Assembly: GCA_003161435.1 (NCBI GenBank)
Contig: PMOS01000020.1
Coordinates: 83,439-147,438 of the forward strand
Source: Vulcanimicrobiota bacterium
Lineage (GTDB): Bacteria > Vulcanimicrobiota > Vulcanimicrobiia > Vulcanimicrobiales > Vulcanimicrobiaceae
Reading direction: 5' to 3'
Length of the DNA: 64,000 bases
This document shows positions 1-7,850 of the stretch, piece after piece. The translations under genes were made by a program, and so were the position numbers. Numbering within the stretch: the stretch's first letter is position 1; each line of letters starts with the position of its first letter. Under the pieces are notes generated by a model. That model had not been told where the DNA came from. It saw only the letters and a program-made list of their open reading frames with translations, and searched no databases.

Positions 1-518
1 ACCTTGAAGTAGAAGAGCATCCGCCAATCGGTGTTGTCGAGCAGATAGCCGCCGATGACGGGGCCGAGCGCGAACGGCGCGACCGACGCGAAGCTGAACG
101 CCGCCACCATGTCGCTGCGCCGATCCGCCGGCGCCGATCCCAGCAGGATCGAAAGCGCGATCGGCTGCAACGCGCCGCCGCCGAAGCCTTGCAGCACGCG
201 AAAGACGATCAACGTGCCGATGGTCGGCGCAGCGCCGCAAAGACACGACATTACCGTGAACAGGCCGAACGCCGCGAGGTAGTACCGCTTCTGGCCCAGC
301 CGCGCGGTCAGCCAGCCGTTGAGCGGCATGACGATCATCATGCCGAGCGTGTAACCGGTCGCGACCCACGCCGCGAGGTCAGGCGCGGCGCCGAGATTTC
401 CCGAGATCGTGGGGATCGCCACGTTCACGATCGCGGCGTCGAGCACGCCCATCAGCACGCCGATCATGACGGTGACGACGACCAGAGCGAGCGAGGAAGA
501 GCGAGCGGGCTGGGTCAC
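1..518 (-). CDS. MFS drug exporter, DHA2/EmrB-QacA type, N-terminal part (cut by window edge)
   Basis: Inner-membrane proton-driven exporter; only the first 172 residues lie in the window. The start is a GTG at 518 with a GGAGG ribosome site 10 bases upstream. Visible DHA2 hallmarks are the TM1 motif LDAAIVNVAIPTI, the WVATGYTLG segment, and the RVLQGFGGGALQP motif, followed by the conserved GPVIGGYLLD segment. These identify the 14-TM multidrug subfamily with good confidence, but the substrate cannot be read. It diverges from the XRE-type regulator at 566, and a shared palindromic site between them suggests that the regulator controls this exporter. Confidence 0.9.
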   Translation of the reverse strand, partial: MTQPARSSSLALVVVTVMIGVLMGVLDAAIVNVAIPTISGNLGAAPDLAAWVATGYTLGMMIVMPLNGWLTARLGQKRYYLAAFGLFTVMSCLCGAAPTIGTLIVFRVLQGFGGGALQPIALSILLGSAPADRRSDMVAAFSFASVAPFALGPVIGGYLLDNTDWRMLFYFK

Positions 519-519
519 G

Positions 520-587
520 TACCACCATCCTCCCACGCGGCTCCGAGGCCTGGAAGGAGGACGCCATGGTGGTACGAGATACCACCA
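520..587. promoter_or_regulatory. Candidate operator for the XRE regulator / MFS exporter pair
   Basis: A perfect 8-bp inverted repeat TGGTGGTA-N5-TACCACCA spans 567-587 and covers the start codon of the regulator. A further half-site TACCACCA lies at 520-527, directly next to the exporter start. Operators overlapping the regulator start and the divergent target gene are typical of autoregulated exporter pairs. That the protein at 566 binds here is inference. Confidence 0.55.
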
Positions 588-1408
588 CAGTGATTCGACC
601 GGAGCTCGGCGCGAAAGAGGCCGGCCGGCGCGCGCTGCTCACGGAGTTTCTCCGGGCGCGGCGCGCCCGGCTCACGTCGGAAGAAGTCGGGTTACCGGCG
701 GGGACGCATCGGCGCGTTCCGGGGCTGCGGCGCGAGGAGGTTGCGATCCTCGCCGACGTCGGCATCACCTGGTACACCTGGCTCGAGCAGGGTCGCCCGA
801 TCCGCATGGCGCCCGCGACGCTCGAGCGCATCGCCGGCGCGCTGCGCCTCGATCGCCACGAGCGCGGATATCTGCGGGGGCTCGTGTTCTTCGAACCGGC
901 AGGCGTCGGTTGGGATCTCCCGATCCCGGCGCGCGTCGCGGACATCGTTCGCTCGTACGCCGCGGGACCCGCCTTCATTCGCGGGCCGCGCTGGGACGTG
1001 CTCGCCTGGAACGACATCTTCTCGCGCATCTTCGGATTTCCGGGCAGCTCGCCCGACGATCGCAACGCGCTGCGGCACGCCTTTCTCGATCCGCGCGTTC
1101 GCCGGCTCAACGTCGATTGGCCCGCGCTCGCACGACAACTCGTGGCGTCGTTTCGTACCGAATACGCGCAGCACACCGGCGACGAAGCGTTCGAGGCGCT
1201 GATCGCCGAGCTCAAGCGCGAGAGCACGACGTTCGCGCGGCTGTGGCGGGAATCGACGGTGCTCTCGCCGACCGAAGCGCGCTCCGTCCAGCTCCGGCAC
1301 CCCACGCTCGGGTCGATATTTTACGGAACGGTGAGCCTGTTGATCCCCGACGTGCCGCACGCAACCGTCGTCTTCGGCACGCTCGACGCGGCGGAGCCGA
1401 AGCCGTAG
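566..1408 (+). CDS. XRE-family regulator with MmyB-like ligand-binding domain
   Basis: 280-residue DNA-binding repressor or activator. Residues about 22-85 form the helix-turn-helix with the family signature PGLRREEVAILADVGITWYT followed by LEQGR. Residues about 105-270 match the MmyB-like sensor domain usual in this family (PAS-like, about 170 residues). The ATG at 566 has GGAGG 6 bases upstream. The gene diverges from the MFS exporter, and its start codon sits inside a perfect palindrome, so it probably regulates both itself and the exporter in response to an unknown small molecule. Confidence 0.88.
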   Translation: MVVRDTTTVIRPELGAKEAGRRALLTEFLRARRARLTSEEVGLPAGTHRRVPGLRREEVAILADVGITWYTWLEQGRPIRMAPATLERIAGALRLDRHERGYLRGLVFFEPAGVGWDLPIPARVADIVRSYAAGPAFIRGPRWDVLAWNDIFSRIFGFPGSSPDDRNALRHAFLDPRVRRLNVDWPALARQLVASFRTEYAQHTGDEAFEALIAELKRESTTFARLWRESTVLSPTEARSVQLRHPTLGSIFYGTVSLLIPDVPHATVVFGTLDAAEPKP

Positions 1409-1438
1409 CTGCGCGCCGAGACGATTGCTCTCTCGAAA

Positions 1439-2218
1439 TCAGAGCGTGCCGGGGTATGCGCCTCCGTCGATGAGGAGATTCTGGCCGGTCATATAGCCGG
1501 AGTGCACGCTGCACATGAAGGCGCACAACGCCCCGAACTCTTCGGACGTCCCCAAACGCCGCGCGGGTATCGATTGCTTCCGAGATTCCACCTGTTCTTC
1601 GAACGTGTGGCCGGCGCGTTGCGCGGCAGCGCCCAAGACCGTGTGCAGCCGGCCGGTGTCGAAGGCGCCGGGCAAAATATTGTTGATCGTGACGCCGTAC
1701 GCTGCGACGTCGCGCGCGAGGCCCGCGATGAAGCCCGTCAAGCCGCTGCGTGCGCCGTTCGTCAGCCCGAGGATCTGGATCGGCGCTTTGACCGTGCTGG
1801 ACGTAATATTGATGATGCGGCCGAAGCGCCGTGCGATCATCCCGTCGATGGTTCCTTTGATGAGCTCGATCGGTGCGAGCATGTTCGCCTCGAGAGCGCC
1901 GATCCAGTCTTCGTGCGTCCACTCACGAAACTCGCCCGGTGGTTCGCCGCCCGTGTTGTTTACGAGGATGTCCGGTTCGGCGCACGCTTCGAGCAGTGCT
2001 GCCCGACCGGACGGTGTCGTGATGTCGGCGACGACGGGGATCACCGGCACGCCGGCTTCCGCTGCGATCTCGCGCGCCGCCGCTTCGAGCGTGTCGCGCG
2101 TGCGCGCCGTGATGGTGACGCGCACGCCCTCGTGTGCCAGCGCCTCCGCGCAGGCGCGTCCGAGGCCTTTGCTCGCCCCACACACGATCGCCCGCTTCTC
2201 TTTGATGCCGAGATCCAT
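1439..2218 (-). CDS. SDR-family oxidoreductase with altered active site
   Basis: About 259-residue Rossmann-fold NAD(P)-dependent oxidoreductase. The cofactor motif GASKGLG is near the N-terminus and NNTGG replaces the usual NNAG. The segment after the catalytic Ser region (NITSSTVK) reads LGLTNGARSGL where classical SDRs have YxxxK, so the catalytic Tyr/Lys pair is absent. SDR subfamilies with a similar S...N..R pattern exist, and their activity is poorly known. The ATG at 2218 is chosen because it aligns with family N-termini; an in-frame ATG at 2299 would add 27 poorly conserved residues. Neither has a strong ribosome site. The gene diverges from the cyclase gene at 2347. Confidence 0.8.
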   Translation of the reverse strand: MDLGIKEKRAIVCGASKGLGRACAEALAHEGVRVTITARTRDTLEAAAREIAAEAGVPVIPVVADITTPSGRAALLEACAEPDILVNNTGGEPPGEFREWTHEDWIGALEANMLAPIELIKGTIDGMIARRFGRIINITSSTVKAPIQILGLTNGARSGLTGFIAGLARDVAAYGVTINNILPGAFDTGRLHTVLGAAAQRAGHTFEEQVESRKQSIPARRLGTSEEFGALCAFMCSVHSGYMTGQNLLIDGGAYPGTL

Positions 2219-2346
2219 TTCGAGCGTTTCGCCGGTTCGACGAGGAGAACATGCGCTGAGCAAACGCGGCGGCCCGGCCCGGAGTGCGGCCAGGGTCATC
2301 GACGCGATCGTGCAAAGAAGCGACGTGTCGTTGAAGGAGGACGGAA

Positions 2347-3300
2347 ATGCGGTACCGACCGCCCGGCTCGAACTGGGGCGATTACGGGATCGACGATCGC
2401 GTCGGACGTCTCAACGAGCTGACGCCTGAGCGGGTCGTTCACGCCGCCGCGGAGATTCGAACCGGGCGGCGGTTCTGCCTCAGCCTACCGCTCGACTACC
2501 CAGGCGGGAACATCGTCTTTCCGTTCCGACATCCACCCGAGCGTAGGCTCGTCGATCGGATGGGACACCCGGCGACTGATTTTCCGTTCTCGCATCAACG
2601 CGCAGGCGCGACCGGCGTCGTCAACGACGACATCGTCACGCTGTGGACGCAGTACTCGACGCAATGGGATGCGTTCGGCCACGTCGGCTCACGGTTCGAT
2701 GCGGACGGCGACGGCGAGCCCGAGGTCGTCTACTACAACGGACACTATCCGGGACCGGACGTCGACGGCATGGCGACCGCCGGTCTGCAAGGGCGCGGAG
2801 TCCTGGTCGACCTCCACCACAGGTACGGGAACGCGAAGGTCGCCGTCGGCCACGCGATGTTGGCCGAGGTCATGCGCCAGCAACGCGTCGTCGTCGAACC
2901 GGGCGACATCCTCGCGCTGCGTACCGGTTGGGCGCAGCTTCTCGTCGACATGCAGGGCACACCGGAGCGCGAGACCCTACGAACTTCGTGCGCGGGGCTC
3001 GATTCGAGCGATCCGGCGCTGCTGGAATGGATCGCGGCGAGCGGTGTCGCCGCGATCGTCGCCGACAATCTCGCCGTCGAGGCGTTTCCGCCCAAAGACG
3101 GCGGCACCGGCACGCCGTACTTGCCGCTCCACGAGCTGTGCCTCTTCAAGCTCGGGATCAACCTGGGCGAGATGTGGTATCTTACCGAGCTGGCGGACTG
3201 GCTGCGCGCGAACAACCGCACGCGATTCTTCTTGACCGCGCCGCCGCTGCGCTTGCGCGGCCACGTCGGCTCGCCTGTAACGCCGATCGCGACGGTCTGA
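2347..3300 (+). CDS. Cyclase-family metal hydrolase (kynurenine formamidase-like)
   Basis: 317-residue member of the cyclase/kynurenine formamidase superfamily, cytoplasmic, metal-dependent. The segment QYSTQWDAFGHVG corresponds to the metal-binding T-x-D-x-x-x-H signature of the family; DGEPEVVYYN and the C-terminal LHELCLFKLGINLGEMW are also typical. The length fits the longer type in this family. A strong ribosome site (GGAGG, 6 bases upstream) supports the ATG at 2347. The stop is one base before the GTG start of the next gene, so the two are probably cotranslated. The substrate is unknown (an amide or lactone by family analogy). Confidence 0.82.
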   Translation: MRYRPPGSNWGDYGIDDRVGRLNELTPERVVHAAAEIRTGRRFCLSLPLDYPGGNIVFPFRHPPERRLVDRMGHPATDFPFSHQRAGATGVVNDDIVTLWTQYSTQWDAFGHVGSRFDADGDGEPEVVYYNGHYPGPDVDGMATAGLQGRGVLVDLHHRYGNAKVAVGHAMLAEVMRQQRVVVEPGDILALRTGWAQLLVDMQGTPERETLRTSCAGLDSSDPALLEWIAASGVAAIVADNLAVEAFPPKDGGTGTPYLPLHELCLFKLGINLGEMWYLTELADWLRANNRTRFFLTAPPLRLRGHVGSPVTPIATV

Positions 3301-3301
3301 C

Positions 3302-3835
3302 GTGCAAGTCGTGAAGAGCGTGAACTCGAACACTCGCGAGCCGCTCGATGTCATCGTCGAATTCCTGCGTTCGGTCGGCTTCACCGTCCGGCTCGAACCG
3401 GTATCCGGCGCGCAAGGTCTGCCCGGCATTGCGGTCGATCGCGGCGTCATGGTCGTCGACGCCGAGCAGCTCGTCGGCGAGGGTGATCTGCTGCATGAGG
3501 CTGCACACCTTGCGGTAATGTCGCCTGCACGGCGTCGCCTTGCCGGCGGGCGCTTCCACTCGAGTCAGGCGGAAGAGATGATGGCGTTCGCCTGGTCGTA
3601 CGCCGCGGCGTTGCATCTGGGGCTCGACCCAGCGCTCGTGTTTCACCAGCGCGGCTACGGCGAGCTCGGGGGCGCCTGGGCGATCGACGCCTTCGCGCGC
3701 GGCGGCAACATTGGCGTGCCGGGGTTGTGCTGGCTCGGATTCACCTCGCACAAGTGCGCCGGGCAGGTCATCCCCGGCGCGATCTACCCGAAGTTGATCG
3801 CCTGGCTCAACGAAACCGAAAACGAGCTGCTCTAA
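3302..3835 (+). CDS. Uncharacterised protein with HExxH zinc-protease-like motif
   Basis: 177 residues, no signal peptide and no membrane segment. It contains GDLLHEAAHLAV (H65, E66, H69), the HExxH zinc-binding motif of gluzincin-type metallopeptidases. About 25 residues later the helix SQAEEMMAFAWSYAA offers Glu residues that could be the third ligand. The rest is not recognised. The GTG start begins one base after the stop of the cyclase gene, suggesting an operon and a joint role. Whether it is an active peptidase or only a metal-binding scaffold cannot be told. Confidence 0.65.
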   Translation: MQVVKSVNSNTREPLDVIVEFLRSVGFTVRLEPVSGAQGLPGIAVDRGVMVVDAEQLVGEGDLLHEAAHLAVMSPARRRLAGGRFHSSQAEEMMAFAWSYAAALHLGLDPALVFHQRGYGELGGAWAIDAFARGGNIGVPGLCWLGFTSHKCAGQVIPGAIYPKLIAWLNETENELL

Positions 3836-3871
3836 GCCGCGAACGCGCCTGTCACCGTAAGCACTTGCGCG

Positions 3872-4054
3872 GTGACCGATATGTACAACCCCGCGAGCAC
3901 GGCCGACCGCGGCCGCTTCAGCCAGGGCGTCGCGATCGACCACACCTTCGACGGCCGGGCCGGTTTCAGCGACGGCTCGGCCTCGTGCGCCGTCGCCCGA
4001 ATCGCGTTTGGCGACGGCCACGTGTGGACCGCGCCGGACTCGGCAGGGCAGTAG
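3872..4054 (+). pseudogene. Possible remnant of a small secreted-protein domain
   Basis: A short reading frame of 60 residues, open back to the stop at 3835. It encodes RGRFSQGVAIDHTF and later ARIAFGDGHVW, a pattern that looks like the end of a conserved secreted domain rather than random sequence. There is no signal peptide, no clear ribosome site, and the middle seems shortened. It may be a truncated relic or a real short gene. The assignment rests on my impression of the sequence pattern only. Confidence 0.3.
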
Positions 4055-4076
4055 GCGCCGAACCTCGGCGGCCGTC

Positions 4077-4475
4077 CTACGACGTGGTCCGCTCCGAGGG
4101 CGACCACACGGGAGCGAGGCCTCCGTCGCGAAAGATCTGCGCCGGCTGGTGCTCGCTGAGATAGACTGCGACGCGCGCCGCCGGCACGCCGAGCTCGCGC
4201 GAGCAGGCCTCGGTGATCGCACGTCCGAGCGCCTCGAGCATCTCGGGCGAACGGCCGGCGCGGACCTCGCACGTCACGATCGTCATCGCTTGCGGCTCGT
4301 CGTTCGCCGCATCGTAGCGAACGAGCTCGCCCTCGGCGTAGTGCACGAAGCCGACGTTCACGATGCGCAGGCTGGTCTGCATGTGCTCGCCGTAGGCATT
4401 CGCCAAAGCGAACCCGAGGGAGCGCCGAACGGACGGCGACGCGTCACGAGAAGTGTGGACCTGCATGAAGGGCAT
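4077..4475 (-). CDS. Tautomerase-superfamily protein
   Basis: 132-residue protein that begins Met-Pro (MPFMQVHTSRDAS); loss of the initiator Met would expose the N-terminal Pro used as the catalytic base in 4-oxalocrotonate tautomerase, MIF and malonate-semialdehyde decarboxylase folds. The doubled length and the ITEACSRELGVPAARVAVYL helix fit the fused two-unit tautomerase type. It lies 9 bases after the secreted-protein gene at 4485-5021, probably cotranscribed. The substrate is unknown. Confidence 0.72.
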   Translation of the reverse strand: MPFMQVHTSRDASPSVRRSLGFALANAYGEHMQTSLRIVNVGFVHYAEGELVRYDAANDEPQAMTIVTCEVRAGRSPEMLEALGRAITEACSRELGVPAARVAVYLSEHQPAQIFRDGGLAPVWSPSERTTS

Positions 4476-4484
4476 GGCCCTGGC

Positions 4485-5021
4485 TTACATCGGGGCCGTG
4501 ATCGTTACCGGTTCGTTGAACTTGGTAAAACGAATCACCAGGGGACCGCTCTCGACGCGAGCCATCCGTCCGCTTCCGTCGACGTAGATCGTCTCGGTTC
4601 GGTGTGTCTTGGCGTTGTTGACCAAATAGGCATGCATCGGGGCGCCGTCGACGATCTTGGTCCCCAGATCGGTCGACGTATAGTCGCCGCGATACTTTGC
4701 GATGGCCTGCGCGACGTCCGTTTGCGTGGAACCCATCCCGCCGGCGTCCATCTTGCGCCACGAGCCGCCGATCTTCAAGTACGCTGTCTGGCCGATGATG
4801 ATCGTTTCGATGCCCTTGCTCACCATGCGCATGCGGCCGGGGTTCACTACGTCGCCTTCTTGCGTGCCCTGAGCCGTCGTAATCGAGACGTGATAGGAGC
4901 TCTGCTTCGTCGTGTTGATGGCAGCCTTCGCCAGGTCGTCGCCCGCCAGAGCGGGCATGGCGAACGCCACGAAACCGATCGCCGCGGGCAGAGACACCGC
5001 CAGGGAGAGAACACGTCGCAC
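4485..5021 (-). CDS. Small exported protein, function unknown
   Basis: 178 residues with a clear signal peptide (MRRVLSLAVSLPAAIGFVAF, cleavage likely after MPALA). The mature part reads as a beta-rich periplasmic domain (YHVSITTAQGTQEGDVVNPG, IIIGQTAYLKIGGSWRKM), reminiscent of LolA/LprG-type lipid-carrier or outer-membrane-carrier folds, but no family motif is decisive. The GTG start at 5021 has GGAGG 8 bases upstream. A TATACT hexamer about 35 bases upstream of the start could be the -10 element. Confidence 0.7.
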   Translation of the reverse strand: MRRVLSLAVSLPAAIGFVAFAMPALAGDDLAKAAINTTKQSSYHVSITTAQGTQEGDVVNPGRMRMVSKGIETIIIGQTAYLKIGGSWRKMDAGGMGSTQTDVAQAIAKYRGDYTSTDLGTKIVDGAPMHAYLVNNAKTHRTETIYVDGSGRMARVESGPLVIRFTKFNEPVTITAPM

Positions 5022-5132
5022 GTGATTGGCCTCCGTCGTTACTGAGAGTTCGAGTATAGCCTCGGCAGCGTTCCCGCAGCGTTCCGACCGCGCCGTTCGG
5101 TCCCTTTCAGGCGTCGCGGGACCGTGCTGAAT

Positions 5133-5339
5133 TCACGTGCCCCGGTCGCCGTCATCCGGATTGGGCCGCGCGGTGTAGCCGGCCAGGAACGTCACGAGCT
5201 GCACGATGTCCGTGAAGTAGAGCCGTCGTCGCGTGGTGAGGTGCTCGACGCTGCCGCGCCAGCCGGCGCCCTGTGGTTCACCGGCCCGGTCCGGTTCGAA
5301 CCACAGGTTGACGAGGAACGCGTCTTTGCGCCGTGCCAT
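5133..5339 (-). CDS. Short conserved hypothetical protein (68 aa)
   Basis: 68 residues starting MARRKDAFLVNLWFEP. The pattern of an N-terminal strand (FLVNLW), a central WRGSVEHL and a C-terminal YFTDIVQLVTFL matches a small soluble protein type that I recall from many environmental bacteria, always of unknown function. No signal peptide. It stands alone between two leftward secreted-protein genes. Confidence comes from the protein-like composition and pattern, not from any known role. Confidence 0.6.
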   Translation of the reverse strand: MARRKDAFLVNLWFEPDRAGEPQGAGWRGSVEHLTTRRRLYFTDIVQLVTFLAGYTARPNPDDGDRGT

Positions 5340-5498
5340 GCTACATCAAGTTCAACCGGCTACGCGCCGCAGGTCAGATCGATCCGGTCGCTCTGCGCGG
5401 TGACTTGCGTCGAGCCGCCTTCGTTGGTCGCAGCATCGCCGCGATGAATCGAACCTTGGCTTGAGAGCGAATGATGATCACATCCTATCGGAGAGAGC

Positions 5499-6242
5499 TT
5501 AGTGAACGGCTTGGAAAACGATCGAGCTCGTGTCCGAAGTGCTGACCAGCCCGCGACCCGGGACCAGCTTCAGGCTCCACGTGTTCGGTCCGATCTTGAC
5601 CGTATAGATCAGCGCCCCGGGGTCGAAGCTCGTCCACGTTCCGGCCGTCCCGTCCGCCGCCTTGACCGTGCCGTTCGGAAAGAACCGGACCGCCTGACAA
5701 TCGAGCCCGGGGGGGCAGATCATCAACGAATAGGTGCCTGCGATGCGCTCGGGCCCTTGCGCCTTCACGTTCGCGTAGGAGACGGCACCGGTGACCTGGA
5801 TGCTGTAGTCTCCGCCGGTTCGGACCAGACTGTTGCCCGGCGGGCGAATTTCGAGCACGACGATGCCGGGCTTGCCGAACGTCCCCGGCCACTTCACTTC
5901 GACCGGCTTCCCGGTCGAAGTGATCGACTCGGAGCCGAATGCCTTGCCGGTGGTATCGTGCATCACGACCTGGATCGTCGCTGAGGTCGCGTTCCCGAAC
6001 AGGCCCATCGAACCGAAGCGCACGATCACGATCGCGCTGCCCTTCTCGGACTGGAACGACCAGAATTGCGGGCCGACCATGCTGTCGACGGTACCGGTAT
6101 TCTCGCCGGCGACGAGCGGCGCGGGGTGCTTCGCATCGAGCGACTGTGCCTCGGCGCCGCCCGGCACCAGGGCCAGGAACGAGCCGGCGACGGCACTGGC
6201 GAACGCAGCCGCGAACAGGGGATGCGGGATCCGGATAGACAT
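5499..6242 (-). CDS. Exported protein, function unknown
   Basis: 247 residues. The N-terminus has a signal peptide with a hydrophobic core (LFAAAFASAVAGSFLALV) and a likely cleavage site after GGAEA. The mature domain is beta-rich with Trp and Gly turns (VGPQFWSFQSEKGSAIVIV, GKPGIVVLEIRPPGNSLV), like a bacterial pre-peptidase or C2-like beta-sandwich, ending with a second small domain containing a Cys pair (MICPPGLDC). GAGAGGG-like purines precede the ATG. No family is recognised. The gene diverges from the DUF5069 gene. Confidence 0.68.
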   Translation of the reverse strand: MSIRIPHPLFAAAFASAVAGSFLALVPGGAEAQSLDAKHPAPLVAGENTGTVDSMVGPQFWSFQSEKGSAIVIVRFGSMGLFGNATSATIQVVMHDTTGKAFGSESITSTGKPVEVKWPGTFGKPGIVVLEIRPPGNSLVRTGGDYSIQVTGAVSYANVKAQGPERIAGTYSLMICPPGLDCQAVRFFPNGTVKAADGTAGTWTSFDPGALIYTVKIGPNTWSLKLVPGRGLVSTSDTSSIVFQAVH

Positions 6243-6327
6243 GCGAGCCCTCTCTGACGGTGTATCCGTATGCTACGCGGCCGGCGTTCCACGAGCGTTC
6301 CGAGCCTTGCGCCGCGAAACGCCGGTC

Positions 6328-6765
6328 ATGGCCACCAACGCACCCGTCCCGCGCCGCTGGAACGTCGAGCTCGACGGCATCCGCTGGCTGCCGCGCATGA
6401 TCGACAAGGCGCGCATGCGGAGCCGCGGTCAGCTCGGAAGCTATCTGCTTGGGCACTCGCCGGTCGATCACGGCCTGCTCACGCGCGCAGGGGTGTCGAC
6501 CGAACGGTTCGCCGAGATGGTGGGTGCCGCGGTCGACGACGATGCGGTCTTGGCCGCGCTCCGCTCCAATGATGGCTGGGACGAAGCGCGCGTGCGTCGC
6601 TGGTCCGAGCGTTTCATGACGACCTACCGCCGGTACATCCCGCTCTGGGATCTCGACGAAGGATATCTGCGTCCGAACCCCTTGCAAGCGTTCGGCCTGG
6701 CCGTGTTCCGGCCCATCGAGGGCGCGACCATGGCACTGGTCAGGCGGGCGCGCCGAGCACCCTAG
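6328..6765 (+). CDS. DUF5069-type protein
   Basis: 145 residues. The N-terminal signature LDGIRWLPRMIDKARMRSRG and the following GQLGSYLLG are characteristic of DUF5069, a small cytoplasmic family of unknown function. The family also has the Trp/Arg-rich end seen here (RWSERFMTTYRRYIPLWDLDEG). The ATG at 6328 gives the family-standard length, while longer in-frame starts add no conserved sequence. Two TTC repeats 11 bp apart lie upstream, but the expected -10 hexamer is not found. Confidence 0.75.
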   Translation: MATNAPVPRRWNVELDGIRWLPRMIDKARMRSRGQLGSYLLGHSPVDHGLLTRAGVSTERFAEMVGAAVDDDAVLAALRSNDGWDEARVRRWSERFMTTYRRYIPLWDLDEGYLRPNPLQAFGLAVFRPIEGATMALVRRARRAP

Positions 6766-7002
6766 AGGTCAGACGTCGTTTACGCTTTGCGGTCGTAGCG
6801 TGCGGCGGTACTCCATGTTGTAGGCGGCGGCGTTCGCGACGTCCCCTCCGTAGTAGCGGTGCGTCTGCGAACGTGTGCTGCAGTTGAATGGAGTGCGTAT
6901 TATGGCATTGGCGCGGCGGGAAGGCAACGTCTGGGAATGACCCGGCTCCGTGCCGGCCGAAGATCGCGCGGAAAGCACAACGACCGGAAGGCAGGAAGGT
7001 CC

Positions 7003-7089
7003 GTGACGATAAAGCCGCGCTACGTCGCACTCATCATCGGCGTTCTCCTCGTCGTCGTGATAGCCGTCACGCTGCGGAGACTCGCGTGA
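7003..7089 (+). CDS. 28-residue single-pass membrane miniprotein
   Basis: GTG start with a good ribosome site (AGGAAGG, 3 bases spacer). The product has a short basic N-terminus, one hydrophobic helix (YVALIIGVLLVVVIAVTL) and a basic tail RRLA. Its stop overlaps the start of the SDR gene (GTGA), so it is the first gene of the SDR-dehydrogenase operon and could couple its translation. It may be a regulatory or anchoring peptide, or only a translational leader. Confidence 0.55.
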   Translation: MTIKPRYVALIIGVLLVVVIAVTLRRLA

Positions 7090-7850
7090 GCAAACTCGAC
7101 GGTGCGGTCGCCGTCGTCACCGGTTCGTCCGACGGCATCGGCTTGGCCACCGCGCGCAGGCTCGCTGAGTTGGGCGCATCCGTGGTCATCAACTCGCGGT
7201 CGCAGGAGCGCGCCGACGACGTCGCGCGCGCGTTGACCGGCGACGGCCTGCGCGCGACGGCGGTCGGTGCGGATCTCGGTTCGCCCGACGGTGTCGAAGG
7301 GCTGATCGCGGGTGCCGTCGCGGCCTTCGGCACGGTCGACATTCTGGTCAACAATGCAGGAATGCCGAACGTCACCCCCGCTGAAGAGTTGCGTCTCGAA
7401 GACTGGCGCGCGGTGATCGACCTCAACTTGACGGCTCCGTTTCTGTGCGCGCAGGCCGCCGGGCGCATCATGCTGGCGAAAGGCAAGGGCGTTATCGTCA
7501 ACGTCGGATCGGTGTTCTCCAAGCTCGGCATGCCCGGGCGTGTTGCGTACAGTGCCAGCAAGCATGGCCTCGATGGGCTCACGGCGACGCTCGGTGTCGA
7601 GTGGGGATCGCGCGGCGTGCGCGTCGTGTCGGTCAACGCGGGCTACACCGCCACGGCGCTGGTCGAACGTGCGATGTCGACGGGCCGCTTCAACTACGAC
7701 GATCTCGCGCGCCGCACGCCGCTCGGGCGCCTCGCGACGCCGCTCGAGGTCGCGAACGCGATCGCATTCGTCGTTTCCGCCGACGCGTCGTTCGTCAACG
7801 CGACGTCGATCTACGTCGACGGCGGTTGGACGGGATACGGCGGATGGTGA
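7086..7850 (+). CDS. Classical SDR oxidoreductase (FabG-like)
   Basis: 254-residue cytoplasmic NAD(P)H-dependent oxidoreductase. It shows GSSDGIG for cofactor binding, NNAG, the catalytic Ser (VNVGSVFSK), and YSASK as the YxxxK motif, so the active site is intact. The GTG start overlaps the stop of the membrane miniprotein, and the stop overlaps the E1alpha start (ATGGTGA). Cotranscription with 2-oxoacid dehydrogenase subunits suggests that it reduces or oxidises a keto or hydroxy acyl compound in that pathway; the actual substrate is unknown. Confidence 0.85.
   Translation: MSKLDGAVAVVTGSSDGIGLATARRLAELGASVVINSRSQERADDVARALTGDGLRATAVGADLGSPDGVEGLIAGAVAAFGTVDILVNNAGMPNVTPAEELRLEDWRAVIDLNLTAPFLCAQAAGRIMLAKGKGVIVNVGSVFSKLGMPGRVAYSASKHGLDGLTATLGVEWGSRGVRVVSVNAGYTATALVERAMSTGRFNYDDLARRTPLGRLATPLEVANAIAFVVSADASFVNATSIYVDGGWTGYGGW

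Noticed and set aside
6290-6330. Heptamer pair before the DUF5069 gene (GTTCCAC, GTTCCGA, 11 bp apart)
   Set aside because: No TAnnnT hexamer at 9 or 20 bases, and the gene is outside the stress region; probably chance.
6769-6978. 69-codon leftward frame between DUF5069 and the membrane peptide
   Set aside because: The C-terminal part looks slightly protein-like, but there is no ribosome site and the N-terminal part is low-complexity; not enough support.
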